From NCBI GenBank assembly GCA_965279135.1, contig OZ257133.1, forward strand, positions 310,001 through 374,000: a stretch of DNA of 64,000 bases, given 5' to 3'. Origin of the DNA: Croceimicrobium sp965279135. GTDB taxonomy: Bacteria > Bacteroidota > Bacteroidia > Flavobacteriales > Schleiferiaceae. Within the stretch, counting starts at the first letter, position 1; every line of letters starts with the position of its first letter. Shown in pieces: positions 26,239-41,196 of this stretch. The position numbers were made by a program, and so were the translations under genes. The notes beneath the pieces are model-generated. The model was not told the origin of the DNA, did not search any database, and saw only the letters and a list, made by a program, of their open reading frames with translations.

Positions 26239-27483
26239 ATGGCAGAGGTAGTAAACATGCCAAGGCTTAGCGACACCATGGAAGAAGGAACCGTGGCTAA
26301 GTGGCATAAGCAGATTGGAGATAAGGTTGAAGAAGGTGATTTATTGGCAGAAATTGAAACCGATAAAGCCACAATGGAATTTGAAGCTTTCCAGGAAGGA
26401 GTGCTTCTGCATATTGGAGTAGACGAAGGGAATACTGCTCCGGTAGATTCAATTTTAGCTATTCTAGGTGAGGAAGGAGAGGATGTTTCAGCTTTGGTAA
26501 ATGGTGGCGGAGAACCTGCGCCTCAAGCGGAAGCTGCTGCACCCGTAAAAGAAGAAGCTCCAGCAACGCCTGCGGCACCAGTAGCTGAAGAAGCTGCTCC
26601 GGTAGTCGTTAATGGCGACCGTTTAAAAGCATCCCCCTTAGCCCGCAAATTGGCGGAAGACAAAGGGGTTGATTTGAATACCGTTAAAGGTAGCGGTGAA
26701 GGAGGTCGCATTGTTAAGCGCGATATCGATAATTATCAGGCTCCTGCAGTAAGCAGTGCTCCACAAGTGAATATGGCTTCAGCCGGCGCTGCCGCACCGG
26801 GAATGGCTTATGAAGAGCATCCTGTATCTCAGATGCGTAAAACTATTGCGCGTAGACTTAGCGAATCAAAATTCTCGGCTCCTCATTTCTACCTGACTCT
26901 GGATATTGACATGGATCAGGCTATTGAGGCTCGCAAGAACATCAATGCTGTTGCAGAAGCAAAAATTAGCTTTAATGATTTTGTGATCAAAGCAGCGGCG
27001 GTAGCCTTGAAACAGCATCCAACCATTAATTCCAGTTGGGCAGGTGAGGTGATCCGTCAGAATCATGACATCAATATCGGGATGGCAGTTGCGGTAGACG
27101 AAGGCCTTCTAGTGCCAGTTATCCGCAATGCCGACCAGAAAGGTCTTTCCACAATTAACCGTGAGGCCAAAGAATTTGCCGGTAAAGCGCGAGATAAGAA
27201 ACTACAACCTCATGAATGGGAGGGTAATACATTTACCATTTCCAACCTGGGGATGTTCGGGATAGAAGAGTTCACCGCTATAATTAACAGCCCCGATGCC
27301 TGTATTCTTGCAGTTGGCGGGATTAAGCAGGTGCCCGTTGTTAAAGGTGGTGAGATAGTTCCAGGGAATGTGATGAGGGTAACCTTAAGCTGTGATCACC
27401 GTGTGGTAGATGGAGCTTCTGGAGCTGCGTTTTTACAGACCTTTAAAGGAATACTGGAGAATCCATTAAATATGCTGCTCTAA
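26239..27483 (+). CDS. pdhC: Pyruvate dehydrogenase E2, dihydrolipoyllysine acetyltransferase
   Basis: 414 residues with three domains: one lipoyl domain (about 1-78) with the lipoylated lysine at K43 in 'IETDKATMEFEA', an Ala/Pro/Glu linker (about 92-120), and a peripheral subunit-binding domain (about 127-165, 'ASPLARKLAEDKGVDLNTV'). The 2-oxoacid acyltransferase core follows, with the catalytic His in 'LSCDHRVVDGASGAAFLQTF'. It transfers the acetyl group to CoA as the core of the complex. Only a single lipoyl domain is present, unlike the multi-domain proteobacterial form. It ends in a strong terminator. Confidence 0.95.
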   Translation: MAEVVNMPRLSDTMEEGTVAKWHKQIGDKVEEGDLLAEIETDKATMEFEAFQEGVLLHIGVDEGNTAPVDSILAILGEEGEDVSALVNGGGEPAPQAEAAAPVKEEAPATPAAPVAEEAAPVVVNGDRLKASPLARKLAEDKGVDLNTVKGSGEGGRIVKRDIDNYQAPAVSSAPQVNMASAGAAAPGMAYEEHPVSQMRKTIARRLSESKFSAPHFYLTLDIDMDQAIEARKNINAVAEAKISFNDFVIKAAAVALKQHPTINSSWAGEVIRQNHDINIGMAVAVDEGLLVPVIRNADQKGLSTINREAKEFAGKARDKKLQPHEWEGNTFTISNLGMFGIEEFTAIINSPDACILAVGGIKQVPVVKGGEIVPGNVMRVTLSCDHRVVDGASGAAFLQTFKGILENPLNMLL

Positions 27484-27503
27484 GCAGCGGAATAAAGAAT
27501 CTG

Positions 27504-27545
27504 AAACCCTGACCACTCTTAATTGGAGCAGTCAGGGTTTTTTGT
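27504..27545 (+). terminator. Terminator after pdhC
   Basis: AAACCCTGAC (27504-27513) pairs perfectly with GTCAGGGTTT (27531-27540), followed by TTTGTTT. The T-run ends about ten bases before the start codon of the SDR gene. Confidence 0.8.
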
Positions 27546-27554
27546 TTACAGACT

Positions 27555-28229
27555 ATGAATGTATTAATCACCGGCGCGAGCAGAGGCATAGGAAAGGAGT
27601 TAGCGATTCAGTTCTCCGCAGAGGGTCATCAGGTATTGGCCGTTGCCCGAAGTGAAGAAGCTTTAAATCTATTAGCCAGCGAACATCCAAATGTTCTGGC
27701 AATGCCATTGGACATTAACAATTGGGATTCTGTGGCAGAAGAGTTGAGTACTCGGGAATTGAAAATTGACATATTGATTCACAATGCTGCGGCATTTATT
27801 AATAAGGGATTTAGAGAGATGACCTTGGAGGATATGCAGTCCGTATATCATACCAATGTATATGTACCTTATTTTCTGAGTCAATGTTTATTACCATACA
27901 TGAATCCTGGCGGACAGATTTTGGCCATAAGCAGTGTTGGAGGTATAGGCGGAAGTATGAAATTCCCGGGTTTATCGGTATACAGTAGTTCCAAGGGAGC
28001 CTTGAACATATTAGTAGAATGTTTAGCCACAGAATTGGCTGAAGAAGGTATTTCGGTGAATGGGCTGGCCTTGGGGTCGAGTGCAACAGAGATGTTCAAA
28101 GCCGCATTTCCTGATATGGAGGCCGCGAGTAAGCCGGAAGATATGGCCCGTTTTATACTGAACTTTGCATTAAATAGTCCGGGATTGGTCCAGGGCAAGG
28201 TATATCCGGTAAGTTCATCTAACCCCTAA
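27555..28229 (+). CDS. Short-chain dehydrogenase/reductase
   Basis: 224 residues, classical SDR. Coenzyme motif 'TGASRGIGKELA' (residues 6-17), 'LIHNAAAF' (NAG-like) at about 74-81, Ser126/127 in 'AISSVGGIGG', and the catalytic Y143-x-x-x-K147 in 'VYSSSKGALN'. The substrate is unknown. The start codon is only about ten bases beyond the pdhC terminator, so its own promoter or read-through must be assumed. The 3' end abuts the long leader of the rRNA operon. Confidence 0.9.
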   Translation: MNVLITGASRGIGKELAIQFSAEGHQVLAVARSEEALNLLASEHPNVLAMPLDINNWDSVAEELSTRELKIDILIHNAAAFINKGFREMTLEDMQSVYHTNVYVPYFLSQCLLPYMNPGGQILAISSVGGIGGSMKFPGLSVYSSSKGALNILVECLATELAEEGISVNGLALGSSATEMFKAAFPDMEAASKPEDMARFILNFALNSPGLVQGKVYPVSSSNP

Positions 28230-28260
28230 TAACTCAGTATCTGGGGCTTAGGATTTCTTT
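28221..28260 (+). terminator. Weak hairpin at the end of the SDR gene
   Basis: AACCCC at 28221-28226 can pair with GGGGCTT at 28243-28249, and a short T-rich tail (TTTCTTTT) follows. The stem is short and overlaps the stop codon, so termination efficiency is doubtful. Confidence 0.3.
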
Positions 28261-28304
28261 TAAAATTTGAAGCGCTTATTAGAGTATAAGTGTAAGCTTC
28301 GGTT

Positions 28305-28436
28305 TATATTTGCCGCCCCTTTCGAGAGAAGCGGGAAACGTTCATAAGGCTTTTGGAAAAAATTACGAAAAGGTAATTGTGAGTACAATAACTCACCGTA
28401 TATTTGCCGACCCGTTTCTAATGAAATGGGCTTTTT
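28305..28436 (+). promoter_or_regulatory. Two extra promoter-like boxes with hairpins in the first rRNA leader
   Basis: TATATTTG occurs at 28305-28312 and again at 28399-28406, each followed at once by GCCG and then a short hairpin. The second box has TTG 19 bases upstream (28377-28379). Its hairpin CCCGTTTC/GAAATGGG (28411-28430) is followed by CTTTTTG, which looks like a weak terminator. This segment is absent before the second rRNA operon. Confidence 0.45.
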
Positions 28437-28536
28437 GAAGCGAGTTCTTTGATATTTTTGTGAAGCTTTTTGAAACACGGTTAAATAACTGGTTTTCAAG
28501 GCTTTTAGAAATAATAAAAAAATCTTCAAAAGATAT

Positions 28537-28566
28537 TTTGTGGTTGTTAAAATGTGATTACATTTG
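28537..28566 (+). promoter_or_regulatory. rRNA operon 1 promoter
   Basis: TTTG (28537-28540), 18 bases, then TACATTTG (28559-28566): an exact Bacteroidota TTTG/TAnnTTTG pair. The same sequence stands before the second operon at 33805-33834. Confidence 0.8.
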
Positions 28567-28587
28567 CAGCCGCAAAAAACGCGAGAG

Positions 28588-28603
28588 AGTTCTTTAAAAT
28601 ATT
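28588..28603 (+). promoter_or_regulatory. boxA-like element, leader of rRNA operon 1
   Basis: AGTTCTTTAAAATATTG resembles the boxA antitermination core (TGCTCTTTAA). A related AGTTCTTTGACATATTG precedes the 23S gene (from about 30497) and AGTTCTTTGATATTTTTG lies further upstream (from about 28443). Confidence 0.4.
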
Positions 28604-28604
28604 G

Positions 28605-28635
28605 ATAAGGTAAAGCACAACAAGGTAAAATGAAA
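28605..28635 (+). other. 5' strand of the 16S processing stem (operon 1)
   Basis: GGTAAAATGAAA at 28624-28635 is perfectly complementary to TTTCATTTTACC at 30235-30246. The adjoining ATAAGGTAAAGC (28605-28616) pairs with GCTTTCCTTAT (30247-30257) with one mismatch. This long-range stem closes the 16S precursor and is the expected RNase III substrate. Confidence 0.65.
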
Positions 28636-28683
28636 TTTCTTGTTGATTCTATTTTGAGTTAAGACTAGGATACAAATGATCTT

Positions 28684-30205
<1,522 letters not shown>

Positions 30206-30294
30206 AGAGATAGTACGACTCAATAGATAGAGAGTTTCATTTTACCGCTTTCCTTATTATATACATCTGGAGTTCCGTTCAGAGATCCACCTTC

Positions 30295-30371
30295 AGTCCC
30301 GTAGCTCAGCTGGTTAGAGCGCTACACTGATAATGTAGAGGTCCGCAGTTCAAGTCTGCGCGGGACTACCA
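30295..30371 (+). tRNA. tRNA-Ile (GAT), operon 1
   Basis: Cloverleaf folds: acceptor AGTCCCG / CGGGACT, D-arm GCTC...GAGC, anticodon arm CTACA-CTGATAA-TGTAG with anticodon GAT, T-arm CGCAG/CTGCG. CCA is encoded (30369-30371). It lies in the 16S-23S spacer. An identical copy is in operon 2. Confidence 0.95.
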
Positions 30372-30419
30372 AGAAAACATCCGTTAGGGGATAAATTCGG
30401 TTCAATTCCGAAGTTTTCA
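30372..30419 (+). pseudogene. tRNA-like relic (acceptor + T-arm only), spacer 1
   Basis: GAAAAC (30373-30378) pairs with GTTTTC (30413-30418). The canonical T-arm TTCGG-TTCAATT-CCGAA (30396-30412) runs straight into the 3' acceptor strand, as in a tRNA. The D-arm, anticodon arm and variable loop are replaced by 17 bases. No CCA follows. It stands where operon 2 has tRNA-Ala and is probably the shrunken remnant of a tRNA gene. Confidence 0.5.
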
Positions 30420-30502
30420 CAAATCTGTCATTAGTGATAGGTTTAAACTACGGTTTAGATCATGGCGGTGATAGAGTCTCGGTTGAGCCGGGATTAAGTT
30501 CT

Positions 30503-30532
30503 TTGACATATTGAGAGTGAATACATGAGATC
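30503..30532 (+). other. 5' strand of the 23S processing stem (operon 1)
   Basis: TTGACATATTGAGAGTGAAT followed by ACATGAGATC is almost fully complementary to 33449-33481 after the 23S gene. The stem brings the 23S ends together for RNase III processing. Confidence 0.65.
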
Positions 30533-30576
30533 GAGGGTGACTCAACGCGAGTTGAGTTACTTACGTAATAGACATT

Positions 30577-33443
<2,867 letters not shown>

Positions 33444-33448
33444 ATGCA

Positions 33449-33481
33449 GATCCCATGTATTCATTACTCTCAATTTGTCAA
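33449..33481 (+). other. 3' strand of the 23S processing stem (operon 1)
   Basis: GATCCCATGTATTCATTACT followed by CTCAATTTGTCAA pairs with 30503-30532 apart from a small bulge, closing the 23S precursor. Confidence 0.6.
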
Positions 33482-33494
33482 TCGTATTAATGAT

Positions 33495-33606
33495 TTATGG
33501 TGACTATGGCAGTGGGGATCACCTCTTCCCATCCCGAACAGAGCAGTTAAGCCCACTTGCGCAGATGGTACTAGGGTAACACCTGGGAGAGTATGTCGTC
33601 GCCAAC
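33495..33606 (+). rRNA. 5S ribosomal RNA, operon 1
   Basis: About 112 nt. Contains GATCACCTCTTCCCATCCCG, AACAGAGCAGTTAAGCCC and GGGAGAGTATGTCGTCGCC. The 5' GGTGAC pairs with the 3' GTCGCC end. The 5' boundary is approximate. Confidence 0.9.
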
Positions 33607-33612
33607 CTTTCC

Positions 33613-33645
33613 AAAGCCTCTAGGTTTAGCCTAGAGGCTTTTTTA
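33613..33645 (+). terminator. Terminator of rRNA operon 1
   Basis: AAGCCTCTAGG / CCTAGAGGCTT, an 11-bp perfect stem with loop TTTAG, followed by six T. Identical in the second operon. Confidence 0.9.
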
Positions 33646-33804
33646 TCCTTTAACCTTTGGTTCTTTTTTTTCAGGTTCGCCTGATATGTTTCGGAATGAA
33701 GCCTAAACCCCTTTGTTCTAAGTATTGAAGATGGGATGATTTGGTTTAGCCAAAAATCCACAGTTTGTTCATAAAACACTCTTTAAAAAATCTTCAAAAG
33801 ATAT

Positions 33805-33834
33805 TTTGTGGTTGTTAAAATGTGATTACATTTG
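33805..33834 (+). promoter_or_regulatory. rRNA operon 2 promoter
   Basis: TTTG (33805-33808), 18 bases, TACATTTG (33827-33834). It lies inside the duplicated block, which begins about 33785, 140 bases after the operon 1 terminator. The spacer 33646-33784 between the operons has no further promoter box I could find. Confidence 0.8.
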
Positions 33835-33951
33835 CAGCCGCAAAAAACGCGAGAGAGTTCTTTAAAATATTGATAAGGTAAAGCACAACAAGGTAAAATG
33901 AAATTTCTTGTTGATTCTATTTTGAGTTAAGACTAGGATACAAATGATCTT

Positions 33952-35473
<1,522 letters not shown>

Positions 35474-35562
35474 AGAGATAGTACGACTCAATAGATAGAG
35501 AGTTTCATTTTACCGCTTTCCTTATTATATACATCTGGAGTTCCGTTCAGAGATCCACCTTC

Positions 35563-35639
35563 AGTCCCGTAGCTCAGCTGGTTAGAGCGCTACACTGATA
35601 ATGTAGAGGTCCGCAGTTCAAGTCTGCGCGGGACTACCA
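35563..35639 (+). tRNA. tRNA-Ile (GAT), operon 2
   Basis: Identical to the copy at 30295, with anticodon GAT and encoded CCA at 35637-35639. The two operons diverge in sequence immediately after this tRNA. Confidence 0.95.
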
Positions 35640-35646
35640 CTGAAAC

Positions 35647-35720
35647 GGGGAATTAGCTCAGCTGGCTAGAGCGCCTGCTTTGCACGCAGGAGGTCATCGG
35701 TTCGACTCCGATATTCTCCA
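35647..35720 (+). tRNA. tRNA-Ala (TGC), operon 2
   Basis: Acceptor GGGGAAT / ATTCTCC, D-arm GCTC...GAGC, anticodon arm CCTGC-TTTGCAC-GCAGG with TGC, and T-arm ATCGG-TTCGACT-CCGAT. Discriminator A at 35720. CCA is not encoded (CTA follows), unlike the adjacent tRNA-Ile. No copy exists in operon 1. Confidence 0.94.
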
Positions 35721-35724
35721 CTAT

Positions 35725-35741
35725 TCTCGGCTTAGCCGAGA
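35725..35741 (+). other. Spacer hairpin 1 (operon 2)
   Basis: TCTCGGC-TTA-GCCGAGA, a perfect 7-bp stem with three-base loop, immediately after tRNA-Ala. Related hairpins follow at 35775-35793 and 35875-35891. It may be a cleavage or pausing signal. Confidence 0.5.
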
Positions 35742-35754
35742 TCGTTCTTTATAT

Positions 35755-35817
35755 AGATTTTACTCGTTGGGAGTATCCCGGCTTAGCCTGGATAAGGGTT
35801 CAATTCCCTTGAAATCA
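35755..35817 (+). pseudogene. tRNA-like relic, spacer 2
   Basis: A canonical T-arm AAGGG-TTCAATT-CCCTT (35794-35810) is followed directly by GAAATCA, whose first six bases pair with GATTTT (35756-35761; one G-T pair). Between them are ACTC-GTTGG-GAGT, resembling a D-arm, and a hairpin ATCCCGGC-TTA-GCCTGGAT. The 63-nt unit is too short and lacks a readable anticodon loop and CCA. Remnant of a tRNA gene, or a tRNA mimic. Confidence 0.4.
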
Positions 35818-35900
35818 CAATCTTAAACCCAAAGGAGCAAGCAATTACGGCTGCTTGTCCACCAAGTTTGAGAGTCTCGGTTGAGCCGGGATTAAGTTCT

Positions 35901-35930
35901 TTGACATATTGAGAGTGAATACATGAGATC
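35901..35930 (+). other. 5' strand of the 23S processing stem (operon 2)
   Basis: Same sequence as 30503-30532. It pairs with 38847-38879 after the 23S gene. Confidence 0.6.
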
Positions 35931-35974
35931 GAGGGTGACTCAACGCGAGTTGAGTTACTTACGTAATAGACATT

Positions 35975-38841
<2,867 letters not shown>

Positions 38842-38892
38842 ATGCAGATCCCATGTATTCATTACTCTCAATTTGTCAATCGTATTAATGAT

Positions 38893-39004
38893 TTATGGTG
38901 ACTATGGCAGTGGGGATCACCTCTTCCCATCCCGAACAGAGCAGTTAAGCCCACTTGCGCAGATGGTACTAGGGTAACACCTGGGAGAGTATGTCGTCGC
39001 CAAC
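38893..39004 (+). rRNA. 5S ribosomal RNA, operon 2
   Basis: Same sequence as the copy at 33495, with the 5398-base offset. The 5' boundary is approximate. Confidence 0.9.
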
Positions 39005-39011
39005 CTTTCCA

Positions 39012-39044
39012 AAGCCTCTAGGTTTAGCCTAGAGGCTTTTTTTG
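39012..39044 (+). terminator. Terminator of rRNA operon 2
   Basis: AAGCCTCTAGG / CCTAGAGGCTT with loop TTTAG and a T-run, the same as operon 1. The sequence diverges from operon 1 directly after the T-run. Confidence 0.9.
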
Positions 39045-39062
39045 TTGGAGGCAATGGAGTTT

Positions 39063-39222
39063 AGAACTTAGAGCTAAGAACTTAGTACCTGGATTTAAGA
39101 TTGTAGATATGAGATCGATAGGTTTAAACGTTAAGTGCCTATGGAGACAGATCCTTACCCTACCTTCTACTAACTACGATCTACTAACTACTTTCTACTT
39201 TCTACCATCTACTTTGTACTTT
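39063..39222. repeat. Second CTAC-heptad element
   Basis: AGAACTTAGAGCT (39063-39075) is followed 85 bases later by nine 7-base units at 39160-39222: CTACCTT, CTACTAA, CTACGAT, CTACTAA, CTACTTT, CTACTTT, CTACCAT, CTACTTT, GTACTTT. The phase is exact although the last three bases of each unit vary. It has the same two-part structure as the element at 8426-8614. It occupies most of the spacer between the rRNA terminator and the porin gene. Confidence 0.75.
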
Positions 39223-39264
39223 CATCCAATCCCAGCTTCCAGCAATTAGCTACCTTCGCCGAAC

Positions 39265-41196
39265 ATGCGTAACTTCATTATTGCCCTTCTTATAAGCAGT
39301 TCCGCCCTGGCCCAGAGTATTCAACCGGATGCTCTGAAACCAGATTTTAGCCATCAATACTTCTACTGGCAACAACCAGGGTATTATTTTATCGATACTA
39401 CCCTAAATAGCCTCGACTGGTATCACGCATGGAATACCGGAGAGAGTGATGACTTTGGCAAGCTGGTGCTCATGAATATGGGCGGGGCAAGAAACCAACT
39501 TACGCTTGCAGATCCGGAGCGCTTAACCGATTATCAGTCCTTTGGTCCTTATGCGGATTATTTTGCGAATCCAAAGACCATGCGCTATTACAAAACTCGT
39601 TCTCCCTTGACGGCGGCGCGTTATGTAAATGGTTATGACCGCGGTCAACTCTTTCGGATTTATCATACTCAAAACATCAATAAAAACTGGAACTTCTCAC
39701 TGCGTTACCGTCGTTTAAATAGTCTGGGATTCTACATTAATGATCAGAATACCCAATCCAGCTTTATCCTAAATACACACTATCGCTCCCCCAAAGGTAC
39801 TTATGAGGTTTATGCATATTTCGCCAGTGAGAAAATGGAACTCCAGGAAAATGGTGGGATAGTATCCGATTCCATATTTACCCAGAATATCGAATCTACC
39901 AGAACCCTGCTCATCACTAATCTGGATCAGGATGAGCGGTACATTTATAATCGAGACTATTTCATTGATCAACGCATAGATTTTTATAAGCTCTTCTTGA
40001 AGAAAAAGAAGAAACCCGCACCCGCCGCAGTTGGTGATTCCCTCGATTCCCTCCAGGTATCCTTAATTCCCGATTCTCTTCAGATTGTTGAAGAACCGGA
40101 GGAAGAGATCAAAAAGCGAAGCATTATTCTTGGGCATCAGGGGCGCTACAATCGTAGAGCGCAGGCTTATTTTGGGCGTACAAACAATGTTTACGCTAAT
40201 TATTATTTCGATCGGGATGCCAACTACACCGATAGTATCGGCTATGCATCTTTGTATAATGAGCTGTATTTGCAAACCATAATTGGCGATACGAGCCGAT
40301 TCGATCTTAAGGCAGGGGCCTTTCATCAGTTTATCAATTTTGGGAATGCTTACTTCAGCTCAGATGCCCAGCATCTGGGCTTAACCGCAACCTTAAAAGG
40401 GAACTATCGCGAATATTTCAAATTGGATGCAGAGGGGTCCTACATTTTAGGTGGGCCATTTGCCAACAACTTTGATCTTAAAGCTCAAGTCGAAGGACGT
40501 TTTTACCGCAGCATTGGTGCCTTTGCATCTTATCAAATCCAGAACAAGCACCCTGAATTAATGCGACAGGTTTATATAAGTAACAACTACCTCTGGAATA
40601 TCAATCCAGGAGCGGTTTTATCTAATGACCTTCGCTTTGGTATACAGTGGGGAAAGGGCAATTACCTTCGATTCCGAACCTTCAGTGCTTCTGACTTTGT
40701 GTATTTCGGAGCGGATCATCTTCCTGCGGTGGCCGATGAAATTCTGGCCTATCAGAGTATTGACCTAAGGCAGAACTTTTCGTTTTGGAATTTTCTGAAT
40801 CAGGATAATGAACTTCGTTATCAGATTCCCTTAAGTGGACAGGAATTTATGCCACTCCCCGAATTAGTGAATCGTCATTCGCTCTATTTCCGCTTTCCGC
40901 TTTTAAAGCGTGCGCTACAAGTTATGATTGGTGCAGAGGTCAATTATTTCAGTGCGTTTAACAGCCCTTCCTACTCTGCAGCAACCGGACAAATGTTCCT
41001 GGCCAATGAGTACCCTATCGGTAACTTTTACATTTTAGATGGCTTTGTGCACTTCAAAGTAGCTAAAGCAGTAATCTTCCTGAAGATGCAAAACATCCTG
41101 GAGGGTGTAAACCCCTATGATTATTGGGCCGCTCCGCATTTCCCACTCAACGATCGCGTGTTCCGATTTGGAATAAACTGGCGATTCTTCAATTAG
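39265..41196 (+). CDS. Putative outer-membrane porin (Bacteroidota Porin_10-type)
   Basis: 643 residues. Signal peptide MRNFIIALLISSSALAQ, then 'LKPDFSHQYFYWQQPGYYFIDTTL' and 'DWYHAWNTGESDDFGKLVLMNMGG', an opening typical of the large Bacteroidota putative-porin family (PF14121). The body is rich in alternating aromatic strands. An unusual charged loop 'LKKKKKPAPA...VEEPEEEIKKRS' lies near residues 250-285. The C-terminus 'VFRFGINWRFFN' ends in an aromatic residue, as required for barrel assembly. Its substrate is unknown. A near-consensus box TACCTTCG (39251-39258) lies seven bases before the ATG, so the mRNA may be nearly leaderless. The stop codon overlaps that of the convergent gene. Confidence 0.82.
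   Translation: MRNFIIALLISSSALAQSIQPDALKPDFSHQYFYWQQPGYYFIDTTLNSLDWYHAWNTGESDDFGKLVLMNMGGARNQLTLADPERLTDYQSFGPYADYFANPKTMRYYKTRSPLTAARYVNGYDRGQLFRIYHTQNINKNWNFSLRYRRLNSLGFYINDQNTQSSFILNTHYRSPKGTYEVYAYFASEKMELQENGGIVSDSIFTQNIESTRTLLITNLDQDERYIYNRDYFIDQRIDFYKLFLKKKKKPAPAAVGDSLDSLQVSLIPDSLQIVEEPEEEIKKRSIILGHQGRYNRRAQAYFGRTNNVYANYYFDRDANYTDSIGYASLYNELYLQTIIGDTSRFDLKAGAFHQFINFGNAYFSSDAQHLGLTATLKGNYREYFKLDAEGSYILGGPFANNFDLKAQVEGRFYRSIGAFASYQIQNKHPELMRQVYISNNYLWNINPGAVLSNDLRFGIQWGKGNYLRFRTFSASDFVYFGADHLPAVADEILAYQSIDLRQNFSFWNFLNQDNELRYQIPLSGQEFMPLPELVNRHSLYFRFPLLKRALQVMIGAEVNYFSAFNSPSYSAATGQMFLANEYPIGNFYILDGFVHFKVAKAVIFLKMQNILEGVNPYDYWAAPHFPLNDRVFRFGINWRFFN

Noticed and set aside
28260..28529. 89-codon minus-strand frame in the rRNA leader
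   Set aside because: Covers promoter boxes and hairpins. Low-complexity basic translation, with no signal or motif.
30372..30419. Considered as a functional tRNA
   Set aside because: No anticodon arm, D-arm or CCA. Kept only as a relic or mimic.
33519..33779. 86-codon minus-strand frame over the 5S gene and terminator
   Set aside because: It overlaps 5S RNA and an intrinsic terminator and has no homologous look.
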